Below are positions 27,130 through 35,589 of a stretch of DNA of 64,000 nt, piece after piece. Origin of the DNA: Paenibacillus sp. FSL W8-0426 (GTDB lineage Bacteria > Bacillota > Bacilli > Paenibacillales > Paenibacillaceae); contig NZ_CP150203.1 of NCBI RefSeq assembly GCF_037969725.1, forward strand, positions 2,062,001 to 2,126,000. The letters are read 5' to 3'. A program made the translations under genes and the position numbers. The stretch's first letter is position 1. Each line of letters begins with the position of its first letter. The notes under the pieces are model-generated. The model did no database searches. It was not told where the DNA came from and saw only the letters and a list, made by a program, of their open reading frames with translations.

Positions 27130-28530
27130 ATGAGAAAGAAATGGTTGGTTTCGATGTTAGCAATGCTTACCTTGTTGGCTTTCCCGGTCAGTGCTTTTGC
27201 GGCAGCCGAGGGGCCGACGAACGTCGAACTCCAAAGCGGGTTGAACTCGGCCTTTACGTTTCTGGCGGTAGTGCTGGTGTTCTTTATGCAAGGGGGATTT
27301 GCTTTACTTGAAGCAGGCTCCACAAGAATGAAAAATGCAGGACATATTGCGGGTAAAACCATCCTGACATTGGGAATTTCGGTCATTGCCTTCTGGGCAT
27401 TCGGATTCGCTCTTGGCTTCGGCAACGGAAATGGATTTTTCGGAACGACAGGTTTCTTCCTGAGCGGAGATCAAATGGCAGCATCTTTTGAATCCCTGGC
27501 CTTTTCCGATGTACCGCTGACCGTCAAATTTGTATTCCACCTCGCTTTTGCGGCGGTATCCTTGGCCATTGCGTGTGGTGGCATGGCTGAACGTGCAAAA
27601 ATGAGCGTATATATCGTATTTGGAGCCCTGTACACCATCATCATGTACCCTGTTGTCGCTCACTGGGTATGGGGCGGCGGCTGGCTCGCGGAACTGGGCA
27701 TGCAAGACTTCGCAGGTTCCACCGTCGTTCACTTGACGGGTGCCACTGCAGCGCTGGTAGCAACGATTCTATTGAAACCTCGTATCGGTAAATACAACAA
27801 AGACGGTAAACCTAACATTATTCCAGGTCACAACCAAGTCTATTCTGTGCTTGGCGTCATCATCCTCTGGATCGGTTGGTTCGGTTTCAACCCGGGCAGC
27901 ACGCTGTCTGCAATGGGAGACGGATTCTTCGGTTACGTCGCTTTGACGACCAACGTAGCTGCTGCGGCTGGTGGTGTAGCTGCACTTCTGATTTCCTGGG
28001 CAGTACTTGGCAAATCCGACATTCCTAGCATGCTGAACGGTGTGCTTGCGGCGCTCGTAGCCATTACAGGTGCTTGTGCCTTCGTTGAACCTTGGGCCGC
28101 TTTGGTCATCGGTGCTTTGGCAGGAATTATTACATTCTTTACCGCTCAATGGTTTGACCGCAAAGGCATCGATGATCCAATCTACGCGTTCTCCGTACAT
28201 GGTATAGCCGGTATGTGGGGCGCAATCTCCACAGGTTTGTTCGCAACGCCGGAACTTGCCGAAACTGTAGGAGTAGGCCAAGCGGGTCTGTTCTACGGTG
28301 GTGGATTCCATCAATTGGGAGTTCAGTTGCTCGGTCTCGTAGGCGCATTTGCCTTTGTGCTGGTATTGTCCTTCATCATCCTGGGCGGAATGAAAGCGAT
28401 TATGGGCATTCGTGTTACGGAGGAAGAAGAGACCATGGGTCTGGACATGAGTGAGCATGGGACTTACGGTTATCCTGAGCAAATGAAAAGTCTGGAAAAT
28501 AAATCGGGAAGCGGAACGTTCAGCTCCTAA
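27130..28530 (+). CDS. amt: Ammonium transporter (Amt family) with signal peptide
   Basis: 466 residues from ATG 27130 behind GAGGGAG; a GTG at 27121 overlaps the site. An N-terminal signal sequence ('MRKKWLVSMLAMLTLLAFPVSAFA') precedes eleven membrane helices. Typical Amt blocks are 'GFALLEAGSTRMKNA', 'MAERAKMSVYIVFG', 'STVVHLTGATAALVA', 'ILWIGWFGFNPGS' and 'YAFSVHGIAGMWGAISTG' with the twin-His pore. The usual partner gene glnK is absent. Instead a DUF294 nucleotidyltransferase gene starts 15 bases after the stop. The C-terminal cytoplasmic tail carries 'EEEETMGLDMSEHGTYGYPE', the conserved Amt tail that PII proteins contact. Confidence 0.95.
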   Translation: MRKKWLVSMLAMLTLLAFPVSAFAAAEGPTNVELQSGLNSAFTFLAVVLVFFMQGGFALLEAGSTRMKNAGHIAGKTILTLGISVIAFWAFGFALGFGNGNGFFGTTGFFLSGDQMAASFESLAFSDVPLTVKFVFHLAFAAVSLAIACGGMAERAKMSVYIVFGALYTIIMYPVVAHWVWGGGWLAELGMQDFAGSTVVHLTGATAALVATILLKPRIGKYNKDGKPNIIPGHNQVYSVLGVIILWIGWFGFNPGSTLSAMGDGFFGYVALTTNVAAAAGGVAALLISWAVLGKSDIPSMLNGVLAALVAITGACAFVEPWAALVIGALAGIITFFTAQWFDRKGIDDPIYAFSVHGIAGMWGAISTGLFATPELAETVGVGQAGLFYGGGFHQLGVQLLGLVGAFAFVLVLSFIILGGMKAIMGIRVTEEEETMGLDMSEHGTYGYPEQMKSLENKSGSGTFSS

Positions 28531-28545
28531 AAGGTGGGCATTGAA

Positions 28546-29661
28546 ATGAATCACGCTGCAAGGAGGCTGGACATGATGGAACCCATTCCGTATATCAATC
28601 AATCCTGGTCCTTTGAAGGAATTGACGGTGCTTCTTCTTTTGAAGAACTGCGCCAGGCGCGCGTATTATTGCAGAATGAGCTCCAGGGATTGTTGTCCGC
28701 TTCCTTGTCGCCGATCGAGTGGTACCAGACGGTAAATGAGCTGCATGACCGGATTTATCGGAAAGCAGTGGAGCTGTGCATTCAGGGGATGGTAGAGGAG
28801 GGCTTCGGTCAGCCTCCCGTCCCCTATGCCTTTATCGTGTTTGGAAGTTCGGGCAGGGAAGAGGCAACATTGTGGAGTGATCAGGACAACGGCATGATCA
28901 TCGATGATGCCCCGCATGACGGGAAAGAAGCCTATTTCGCGGAATTGGGACTTCGGCTCAGCGATACGCTGGAACAACTAGGTTATGCCAAGTGCGAAGG
29001 GAAGGTCATGTGCTCGGAAGCGTTGTGGCGCAAAACGCTGGAGGCATGGAAGAAGCAATTGCATGATTGGCGAACGGATCTGGCTTGGGAACCTGTTCGC
29101 AATCTGATCATCGCATCGGATATGCGATTTGTGGCAGGTGAGCAGAGTCTCGCCGAGCAATGGGTTGCCGCGTTCTACGAGGGGTTTAGAACCGTGCCGG
29201 AGTTGTCGGATGCCGTGCTTCGCAATACGGTAAAACATAAAGCTACGCTTAACATTCTGGGCCAGGTCGTCACTGAGCGGTTTGGCGAACACGCAGGCGG
29301 TTTCGATGTGAAATACGGCGTTTATATTCCTCTCGTGAATAGTGCACGTTTCCTTGCACTTCAGCATGGAATCAAAGAGACGTCAACGCTCAAACGGCTT
29401 CAGCGGCTGATGGTGCTTGAAGCCGTGCCGATGACGCTGTCGGATGCGGCACAGCGGGCATTCATGAGCGCGCTCAAGCTGAGGCGCAGCACGCCGATTG
29501 CTCTAAAGGACGGGTTGCAGCACAGCAGCGGGTTTTTGGATGAAAAACAGCTAAAGCAAAAACAAGTGCATTTTGAGCTCAGGGAAACGCTGGGACTGGT
29601 TAGGAGGGTACATCGTGCCCTTCAAAGACAGCTGCGTTTCACGGAAAGGAGACGTTCATGA
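28546..29661 (+). CDS. DUF294 nucleotidyltransferase-like protein (GlnD-like catalytic domain)
   Basis: 371 residues from ATG 28546 (AAGGTGG eight bases upstream). A second well-placed ATG at 28573 (AAGGAGG, six bases) would shorten it by nine. The nucleotidyltransferase signature 'FGSSGREEATLWSDQDNG' (about 99-115) supplies the Gly-Ser loop and two Asp of the Pol-beta fold, as in the N-terminal domain of GlnD. The C-terminal half is the all-helical DUF294_C region. There are no CBS, cNMP, HD or ACT domains. The family's substrate is unknown. It is translationally coupled to the exonuclease gene by an ATGA overlap and is probably transcribed from the amt promoter. Confidence 0.85.
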   Translation: MNHAARRLDMMEPIPYINQSWSFEGIDGASSFEELRQARVLLQNELQGLLSASLSPIEWYQTVNELHDRIYRKAVELCIQGMVEEGFGQPPVPYAFIVFGSSGREEATLWSDQDNGMIIDDAPHDGKEAYFAELGLRLSDTLEQLGYAKCEGKVMCSEALWRKTLEAWKKQLHDWRTDLAWEPVRNLIIASDMRFVAGEQSLAEQWVAAFYEGFRTVPELSDAVLRNTVKHKATLNILGQVVTERFGEHAGGFDVKYGVYIPLVNSARFLALQHGIKETSTLKRLQRLMVLEAVPMTLSDAAQRAFMSALKLRRSTPIALKDGLQHSSGFLDEKQLKQKQVHFELRETLGLVRRVHRALQRQLRFTERRRS

Positions 29662-30395
29662 GAGAGCCGGCTAGGGGCAGTACTGGATTCTGGAATTCGC
29701 TGCGTCAGGGAGGGGTGCCTTCCGCCATCGCTTCCATGATGGGGGCCCCTACGGCGCAACACATGGCCTTTATCCGCTCGATGATGCGGGAGCAGCGGAA
29801 GCCGGAGGCGCTGCATACGCCGCTGCGCGAGCTTAATGCGGTCGTGTTCGATCTGGAAACGACGGGTTTTTCCCCGCAGCACGGGGATGAAATTCTTTCG
29901 TTCGGTGCGGTACGCATTTGCGGCGGGGAGGTTGTGGAAGGAGAACATTTTTATACGTTGGTCCAATCCAAAACGGCCGTTCCTCCGCACATTACCGAAT
30001 TGACCGGCATCACTCAGCAAATGACATCGGATGCGCCTACATTGCTCGAAGGGCTTCATGATTTCATGTCCTTTGTGGGCGGCAACGTTCTTGTCGCCCA
30101 CGCGAGTGCCCATGATCGCGCTTTTCTGAACGCTGCATTATGGAAAACATCCAAGGTAAGGCTGACCCACAGGTTGATCGATACGATGATGCTGGCACGC
30201 TGGCTGGAGCCGCAGCGCCCGGGATATGGGCTGGATGAGCTGCTGGAGTCCCGCGGCATTCCGATCCAAGGCCGGCATCATGCGCTTGAGGATGCGAGAA
30301 TGACGGCGCAGCTGTGGTCATGTTATCTGGAAGACATGACTCGCAAAAACGTGGAAACGTTAGGCGATCTGTATACCCAGTTAAGTCACGCTTAG
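29658..30395 (+). CDS. DEDDh 3'-5' exonuclease (DnaQ / Pol III epsilon-like)
   Basis: 245 residues. Exo I 'VVFDLETTGF' (D65, E67), Exo II 'NVLVAHASAHDRAFLN' and Exo III 'HHALEDARMT' give the DEDDh set. A ~55-residue basic N-terminal extension precedes the domain and could contact nucleic acid or a partner. There is no polymerase domain. Its ATG overlaps the stop of the DUF294 gene (ATGA), and its end overlaps the convergent JAMM gene by 15 bp. DUF294 + DnaQ-like exonuclease pairs also occur beside solute:sodium symporters in Pseudomonas (PA3232-PA3235), so the pairing is not accidental. Confidence 0.9.
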   Translation: MREPARGSTGFWNSLRQGGVPSAIASMMGAPTAQHMAFIRSMMREQRKPEALHTPLRELNAVVFDLETTGFSPQHGDEILSFGAVRICGGEVVEGEHFYTLVQSKTAVPPHITELTGITQQMTSDAPTLLEGLHDFMSFVGGNVLVAHASAHDRAFLNAALWKTSKVRLTHRLIDTMMLARWLEPQRPGYGLDELLESRGIPIQGRHHALEDARMTAQLWSCYLEDMTRKNVETLGDLYTQLSHA

Positions 30396-30869
30396 GGGGG
30401 TTGGTTGCAAGGCATACGATTCAGTCGAGGCTGACAGGCTGCCTTTTTCCGGCGCTTTCATGATTTCATAGCCGCCGAGCAGCATCCGGGCATTGGATGA
30501 GCTTGCTGGAACGGGTGACCCGATGAGATAGATACGCAGCAGTCCCGCAAACGAGGGGAGGTTGTCCAAGTCTCTCGCCGATGGAATCGGAGAGGTGCGC
30601 GGATGGGAATGAAATATGCCGATGAGCTGCTTTTCCTGGAACACGCAGCGTATCCATTCAGCCTCGTCCATGACGAAGTGATGCAGCGGGTCAGGCGCTA
30701 CGTTGCGAATGGGCTTAAACCGGCTGATTCGCATGCCGCCCGCTGCAGCTTCACCCAGCACAACCCCGCAGGCTTCTTGCGGCAGTGAAGAGAACATGTG
30801 CCTCGCCATTTCCTGCTCTATGGAGCGGGGGATGTAGATCATGTTTTGCTGTCCGTGAAGTGCTGCCAT
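30381..30869 (-). CDS. M67-family JAMM/MPN+ metallopeptidase
   Basis: 162 residues. The JAMM zinc site is complete: E32 in 'QEACGVVLGE', H87/H89 in 'GIFHSHPRTSP' and Ser97/D100 in 'PSARD'. Bacterial M67 proteins remove C-terminal residues or ubiquitin-like/ThiS-type tails from sulfur carriers. No ThiS/MoaD-like carrier or E1-like gene is near, so the substrate is open. RBS GAGAGGGGTG, seven bases to ATG 30869. The 3' end overlaps the exonuclease gene. Confidence 0.88.
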   Translation of the reverse strand: MAALHGQQNMIYIPRSIEQEMARHMFSSLPQEACGVVLGEAAAGGMRISRFKPIRNVAPDPLHHFVMDEAEWIRCVFQEKQLIGIFHSHPRTSPIPSARDLDNLPSFAGLLRIYLIGSPVPASSSNARMLLGGYEIMKAPEKGSLSASTESYALQPTPLSVT

Positions 30870-30893
30870 TTGTATTCACCCCTCTCTCTTTGG

Positions 30894-30920
30894 CTCCTGC
30901 TTCGGCAGGGGTCCTTTTTT
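30894..30920 (+). terminator. UUCG-capped terminator on the plus strand upstream of tlpA-like gene
   Basis: Arms 30894-30900 and 30905-30911 close a TTCG loop, followed by TCC and six Ts. The nearest plus-strand gene upstream is the exonuclease, which ends 500 bp earlier, so its transcript may run antisense through the M67 gene to this point. Confidence 0.72.
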
Positions 30921-30932
30921 GTCTGGTGTCGA

Positions 30933-30962
30933 TTGTAAAATTTTAAACGAAAAGGGTACAAT
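30933..30962 (+). promoter_or_regulatory. Promoter of the TlpA-like gene
   Basis: TTGTAA (30933-30938), 18 bp, TACAAT (30957-30962). Confidence 0.65.
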
Positions 30963-31067
30963 ATAAAAGGACGAATGTCATCGTATTCAAGGAATGCGTT
31001 TGCAGCATGGAGGGGACAAGTCCGGATCGTGGCTTTGTTTTGCGATTACAATCAAAGGTGGCTTGCC

Positions 31068-31619
31068 ATGAGAAGAAATCTGTACATCATTTTGGGGGTT
31101 GTGCTGTTGGTAGGCATAGCCGTCGCTCAAAATAAAGGTGAAGAGATTGCCGCTGTGTTCAGCCAGGAGAAGCCGTTGCCCACGAAGACCGGGCCGCAGG
31201 CCGGTTTGCTGGCGCCTGCTTTTTCGCTTCAGGGTATGGATGGCCGGACGTATACGGCAGGCGGAGCAAAAGAGAAGCCGATCCTCGTCAATTTCTGGGC
31301 CTCATGGTGCGAGCCGTGCAAACAAGAGGCGCCTGGACTCAACCAGTTGGCTGCCAAATATCAAAATGATCTCGACGTCTACGGTGTGAATGTAACGCCT
31401 TATGACAAACTGAAAGATGCGATGGCATTTGTGGACAACTATAAGCTTACGTTTCCGATTTTACTCGATGAGGATGGATCGGCCTACGCCAAATATAACG
31501 GTGTTGCTTTCCCGACGAACGTGTTGATTGATGGGAATGGGGTCGTGCAAGAGATTATTCTCGGCATCCTGCCTGAAAAGGAATTGGAGAAGAAGATCAA
31601 GAAATTGATTAAAGGATAA
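31068..31619 (+). CDS. TlpA/ResA-like membrane-anchored thiol-disulfide oxidoreductase
   Basis: 183 residues from ATG 31068 with AAAGGTGG six bases upstream; the longer open frame from 30975 lacks a site. One N-terminal membrane anchor (about 5-22), a short linker, then a thioredoxin fold with 'NFWASWCEPCKQEAP' (CxxC) and cis-Pro 'VAFPTNVLID'. It acts outside the membrane as a reductant, as ResA does for cytochrome c maturation. No ccdA or cytochrome genes are adjacent, so the partner is unknown. Confidence 0.9.
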   Translation: MRRNLYIILGVVLLVGIAVAQNKGEEIAAVFSQEKPLPTKTGPQAGLLAPAFSLQGMDGRTYTAGGAKEKPILVNFWASWCEPCKQEAPGLNQLAAKYQNDLDVYGVNVTPYDKLKDAMAFVDNYKLTFPILLDEDGSAYAKYNGVAFPTNVLIDGNGVVQEIILGILPEKELEKKIKKLIKG

Positions 31620-31633
31620 TGGCAAGAAAAAAA

Positions 31634-31677
31634 CAAAAACACCTGTTTTCCGAATGGAGAAACAAGGTGTTTTTGTT
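31634..31677. terminator. Bidirectional terminator between TlpA-like gene and cimA
   Basis: Arms 31634-31644 and 31665-31675 with A-rich and T-rich flanks on both sides. Confidence 0.8.
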
Positions 31678-31717
31678 GTGCAATGCATCATATTTTCCGG
31701 GAAATAGCCATTTCGCC

Positions 31718-33337
31718 TTAATGATTGCTAAGACCATGAGCGGCAGTGTGCACGATGCCGGGCCCGTCCTGCAATTCTTCCTGAAGCAGCGCATAACGGA
31801 AGCTGTGTACGAGAGCTTCCCAGGAAGCTTCGATGACGTTTTCCGAAACGCCGACGGTATTCCACGTATCTTCCGTGTTCTTGGATTCGATCAATACACG
31901 AACCTTGGCGGCCGTTGCATCTTTTTCATCCAGTACACGCACCTTATAGTCGGACAAGTGCATATGAGCAAGGGAAGGGAAGTACTGCACCAACGCTTTC
32001 CGAAGGGCGTTGTCCAGCGCGTTGACCGGACCGTTTCCTTCTGCAGCAGTGTATACGCTTGAACCAGCTACGTTCAGTTTCACGAATGCTTCGGAAACGA
32101 CCGGCTTGCCGGCTCCTTTTTCCACGAGCATTTTGAACGACTCAAAGGCAAACAGCTCCTGAATGTCTCCATTCGCTTCACGGATCAGCAATTCAAGGGA
32201 GGCATCCGCACCTTCGAATTGATATCCTTGATGCTCCAGATCCTTGATTTTGTTAATGATCTGGCGGGAATCTTCACTGTTCGGATCGAATTCAAGACCC
32301 AGCTCCTGCGCTTTGGATACGATGTTGCTTTGTCCCGCCAGCTCCGACACCAGCACGCGCTGTTTGTTGCCGACGAGTTCCGGTTCGATATGCTCATATG
32401 TGCGGGAATCCCGTAAAATCGCGGAGACGTGGATGCCGCCTTTGTGCGCAAAAGCCGAATTGCCGACATAAGGCTGGTTGGTTGGCATGTTCACATTGGC
32501 GATCTCGCTGACATAACGGGCCACATTGGTCAGTTGCTTCATGGATTCCTGGGAAACGCACTCGTATCCCATTTTTAATTGCAGGTTCGGAATGATCGAG
32601 GCAAGGTTTGCATTTCCGCAACGCTCGCCATACCCGTTCATCGTACCCTGCACCTGTCTGGCGCCAGCTTGTACGGCACTTAACGTGTTGGCCACCGCCA
32701 ATTCGCAGTCGTTATGCGTGTGGATGCCGAGATAGGCCTCGGGCAGGCGGTTTGCCATGACGGATACGATTTCATACACCTCATGCGGCATCGTTCCGCC
32801 ATTCGTATCGCACATCACCAGCCAATCCGCTCCGGCTTCGTGGGCTTTGCTCAGGACGGCTTTTGCATAATCGGGATTATGTTTATACCCGTCAAAAAAA
32901 TGCTCGGCATCAAAGATGACCTCCATGCCGTTTTGTTTCAGAAAGGCGATGGAATCATATATCATGGACAGATTCTCTTCCAATGTGGTTTGCAGTGCCG
33001 TATGCACGTGGAAATCCCATGATTTGCCCACCAAAGTAGCCGCATGCGCGCCTGATTCGAGAATTCGCTTCAGGTTTGCGTCTTCGCTTGCAATGCTGCC
33101 TTTGCGGCGCGTGCTGCCAAATGCAACGATTTTGGCGTTGAGATGCAACTCTTTGACCCGTTTGAAAAATTCAATGTCCTTGGTGTTGCTGCCCGGAATT
33201 CCGCCTTCAATATAATGGGCACCCAGATCATCGAGCTTTCTGGCAATTTTGAGCTTGTCGTCCGCGGACAGACTGACGCCCTCTCCTTGCGTGCCGTCAC
33301 GTAAAGTCGTATCGAAGATGGAAATGGCCTTTGACAT
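31718..33337 (-). CDS. cimA: (R)-citramalate synthase
   Basis: 539 residues, the length of the long CimA/LeuA2-like family. It condenses pyruvate with acetyl-CoA to citramalate, a threonine-independent entry to isoleucine. The N-terminal TIM barrel has 'FDTTLRDGTQGEGVSLS' and metal-binding 'GIHTHNDCELAVANTL'; 'NGYGERCGNANL' is also conserved. A C-terminal LeuA-type regulatory dimer domain (about 400-520) would bind isoleucine for feedback control. leuCDB are not near. The gene is alone, with a ~125-nt leader that lacks the T-box motif. Confidence 0.93.
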   Translation of the reverse strand: MSKAISIFDTTLRDGTQGEGVSLSADDKLKIARKLDDLGAHYIEGGIPGSNTKDIEFFKRVKELHLNAKIVAFGSTRRKGSIASEDANLKRILESGAHAATLVGKSWDFHVHTALQTTLEENLSMIYDSIAFLKQNGMEVIFDAEHFFDGYKHNPDYAKAVLSKAHEAGADWLVMCDTNGGTMPHEVYEIVSVMANRLPEAYLGIHTHNDCELAVANTLSAVQAGARQVQGTMNGYGERCGNANLASIIPNLQLKMGYECVSQESMKQLTNVARYVSEIANVNMPTNQPYVGNSAFAHKGGIHVSAILRDSRTYEHIEPELVGNKQRVLVSELAGQSNIVSKAQELGLEFDPNSEDSRQIINKIKDLEHQGYQFEGADASLELLIREANGDIQELFAFESFKMLVEKGAGKPVVSEAFVKLNVAGSSVYTAAEGNGPVNALDNALRKALVQYFPSLAHMHLSDYKVRVLDEKDATAAKVRVLIESKNTEDTWNTVGVSENVIEASWEALVHSFRYALLQEELQDGPGIVHTAAHGLSNH

Positions 33338-33701
33338 GAAGATCCTCCTTTAAAGGTAAAGCTACTTTTTTTCGTTATGTTTGGGTGAATCCTTCGATCC
33401 TGCAACGCTACACTGTATTAAATTCGCAAGATGAATTTGTCCTACCTTCGGGAATTTGTATAATTTATTATTATAGCACCATTGCCGCCAAATGCCACAT
33501 GCAATTCTCATTTTGATGTTACAAATGGTTTTGCGTGACGGTGAACACACTTTGCGGCAGTTGAAAAGCATACAATAGGTGCATTCCGATGATTGTGCAT
33601 GCCCAGCCCTTTCGCTGCATACATGATTTTACATAACGTTCCTTGGTATAATGGGAAGCAGGTCTATAGAAAATAGACGATAGGACCGTACGAAGGGCGG
33701 G
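33338..33701. other. Divergent control region between cimA and dinB
   Basis: No gene. An extended -10 for cimA on the minus strand (TGCTATAAT, 33470-33478) and an extended -10 for dinB on the plus strand (TGG-TATAAT, 33644-33652) are seen. No T-box and no full LexA/DinR box (CGAAC-4-GTTCG) were found. Confidence 0.6.
33470..33478 (-). promoter_or_regulatory. Extended -10 promoter of cimA
   Basis: On the minus strand TGC-TATAAT; the leader to the ATG is about 125 nt. Confidence 0.6.
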
Positions 33702-35009
33702 ATGTCATTGTCTTCCGAAAGAACCCGGCATGCTGATGTGGAGCGTTACTATCCTGCAGCCGGAAGGGTTATTTTGCATGTCGACATGAACGCATTTTAC
33801 TGTTCCGTGCATGAAGCCGAGGAACCGGAGTTGTACCGGGGCAAGGCAACGGCCGTAGCTGGAAGCAGCGAGGTGCGCAAGGGCGTGATCGTGACCTGTT
33901 CTTATGCGGCCCGAAGCAAGGGGATTTCTACAGGTATGGTCGTCCACCAGGCACTGCGCAAATGCCCGGATTTGATCGTTATTCGCCCGGACTTTCATTT
34001 GTATCGGCAGTACTCGAGAGCATTCATGCAAATTGCATATAGCTTCACGCCGCAGTTGGAAGCCACCTCGATCGACGAGTGTTACCTTGACATTACGGGA
34101 TCGAAGCAGTTTGGAACCCCGCTTGACATTGCCGAAACGATTCAGCGCCGCATTCGTGACGAACTCGGGCTTCCTTGCTCGATCGGCATTGCGCCTAATA
34201 AGCTGTTGGCCAAAATGGCATCCGATATGAAGAAGCCGAATGGCATTTCGATACTGCGCATGAGGGATGTTCCTCATATCCTGTGGCCGAAACCATGCGG
34301 GGAGCTGTTTGGCATCGGACGAAAAACGGCGGAAAAATTGAAAAAAATAGGAATCGAAACGATTGGCCAGTTGGCGCAGTCGGATGAACGGATGCTGGTC
34401 GACGTTTTTGGCATCAACGGGACCTGGTTGAAAAATTCGGCGCAAGGCATCAATCATTCGCCCGTTCAGCCGGAGCGGGAAGCAAACAAGTCCATCGGGC
34501 ACACCACCACGCTGCCTGCCGATATCACCGAAATAGACGACGTGCATCGGGTCCTCCTGAATATAAGCGACCAAGTGGGAAGGAGACTGCGCCGGCACGA
34601 GATGCTGAGCCAAGGCATACAAATCACCATTCGAACACCCGAGATGAAGACGATTACCCGATCCCGCATGCTGGATGTGCCAACCGAAGACGCAACCGTC
34701 ATTTACCGCGAAGCCTGTACCCTTTTCGCCAGGCACTGGGGGAACGGAAAGCCTGTCCGGATGCTGGGGATCACCCTTCAGAATCTGATTCCACGCGAGG
34801 AGAGCGCGGTTCAGCTGGATTTGTTCGATTATGAGCAAAAGCCAAAAAAGGAAAACCTGATTCGCATCATGGACCAACTTCGGGACAAGTTCGGGGAAAA
34901 TGCCGTCGTCACGGCAGGCATGCTTGGGGATGACCCTTCCGTCCTGCTTCGAAATCACAAGGTTCGCGGAACGTCGCTTCAAAAAGACAACTTGCAAAGT
35001 CCGGAGTAA
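33702..35009 (+). CDS. dinB: DNA polymerase IV (Y-family translesion polymerase)
   Basis: 435 residues. Palm motifs 'ILHVDMNAFYCSVHEAEEP' and 'EATSIDECYLDIT' carry the catalytic Asp, Asp-Glu. 'SIGIAPNKLLAKMASDMKKP' and the helix-hairpin-helix 'LFGIGRKTAEKLKKIGI' follow, then the little-finger domain. A beta-clamp motif 'QLDLFD' is at 371-376, within the C-terminal tail. It inserts opposite damaged bases. No strong LexA box is visible, so SOS control is not supported. RBS GAAGG is close to the start. Confidence 0.94.
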   Translation: MSLSSERTRHADVERYYPAAGRVILHVDMNAFYCSVHEAEEPELYRGKATAVAGSSEVRKGVIVTCSYAARSKGISTGMVVHQALRKCPDLIVIRPDFHLYRQYSRAFMQIAYSFTPQLEATSIDECYLDITGSKQFGTPLDIAETIQRRIRDELGLPCSIGIAPNKLLAKMASDMKKPNGISILRMRDVPHILWPKPCGELFGIGRKTAEKLKKIGIETIGQLAQSDERMLVDVFGINGTWLKNSAQGINHSPVQPEREANKSIGHTTTLPADITEIDDVHRVLLNISDQVGRRLRRHEMLSQGIQITIRTPEMKTITRSRMLDVPTEDATVIYREACTLFARHWGNGKPVRMLGITLQNLIPREESAVQLDLFDYEQKPKKENLIRIMDQLRDKFGENAVVTAGMLGDDPSVLLRNHKVRGTSLQKDNLQSPE

Positions 35010-35105
35010 ATGAGGCATAATGAAGTCTTGAGTCGTTAAAATGATTTGTAATTATTCTTGCTTTGTATTAATATGTTTCTAGATAAAATCACTGTTCGTT
35101 TTTGA

Positions 35106-35369
<264 letters not shown>

Positions 35370-35395
35370 TCTTTATCATATGTTGTTTTGCAGAG

Positions 35396-35443
35396 AAAGC
35401 ATGTTCTGCTGTCCCGATGACAGCGAATATGCTTTTTTTTTTG
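35396..35443 (+). terminator. Terminator of the ferredoxin gene
   Basis: Imperfect arms with GCTGTC/GACAGC near the tip and AAGCAT/ATGCTT at the base, followed by ten Ts. Confidence 0.8.
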
Positions 35444-35589
35444 CCATTGAAGCTCTTCATTCATATTGGGTCGGCAATTTTTGTCGAACGGGTAAGGGGT
35501 CCGGGTACTGAAGTCCTATGGATTTGTTGACTTCTTTTGCCGATATATCTAAGGTATAACCTGAAAAAGGCAAAATGACGGAGGACCGG

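Noticed and set aside
33338..33480. T-box leader for cimA
   Set aside because: The conserved T-box sequence (AGGGTGGNACCGCG type) and terminator/antiterminator pair are absent.
33600..33701. LexA/DinR box at dinB
   Set aside because: Only a half-site-like GAAC on one strand; no CGAAC-4-GTTCG.
33705..35018. 437-residue open frame opposite dinB
   Set aside because: Exactly antisense to a clear polymerase IV gene; composition is that of a reverse-complement shadow.
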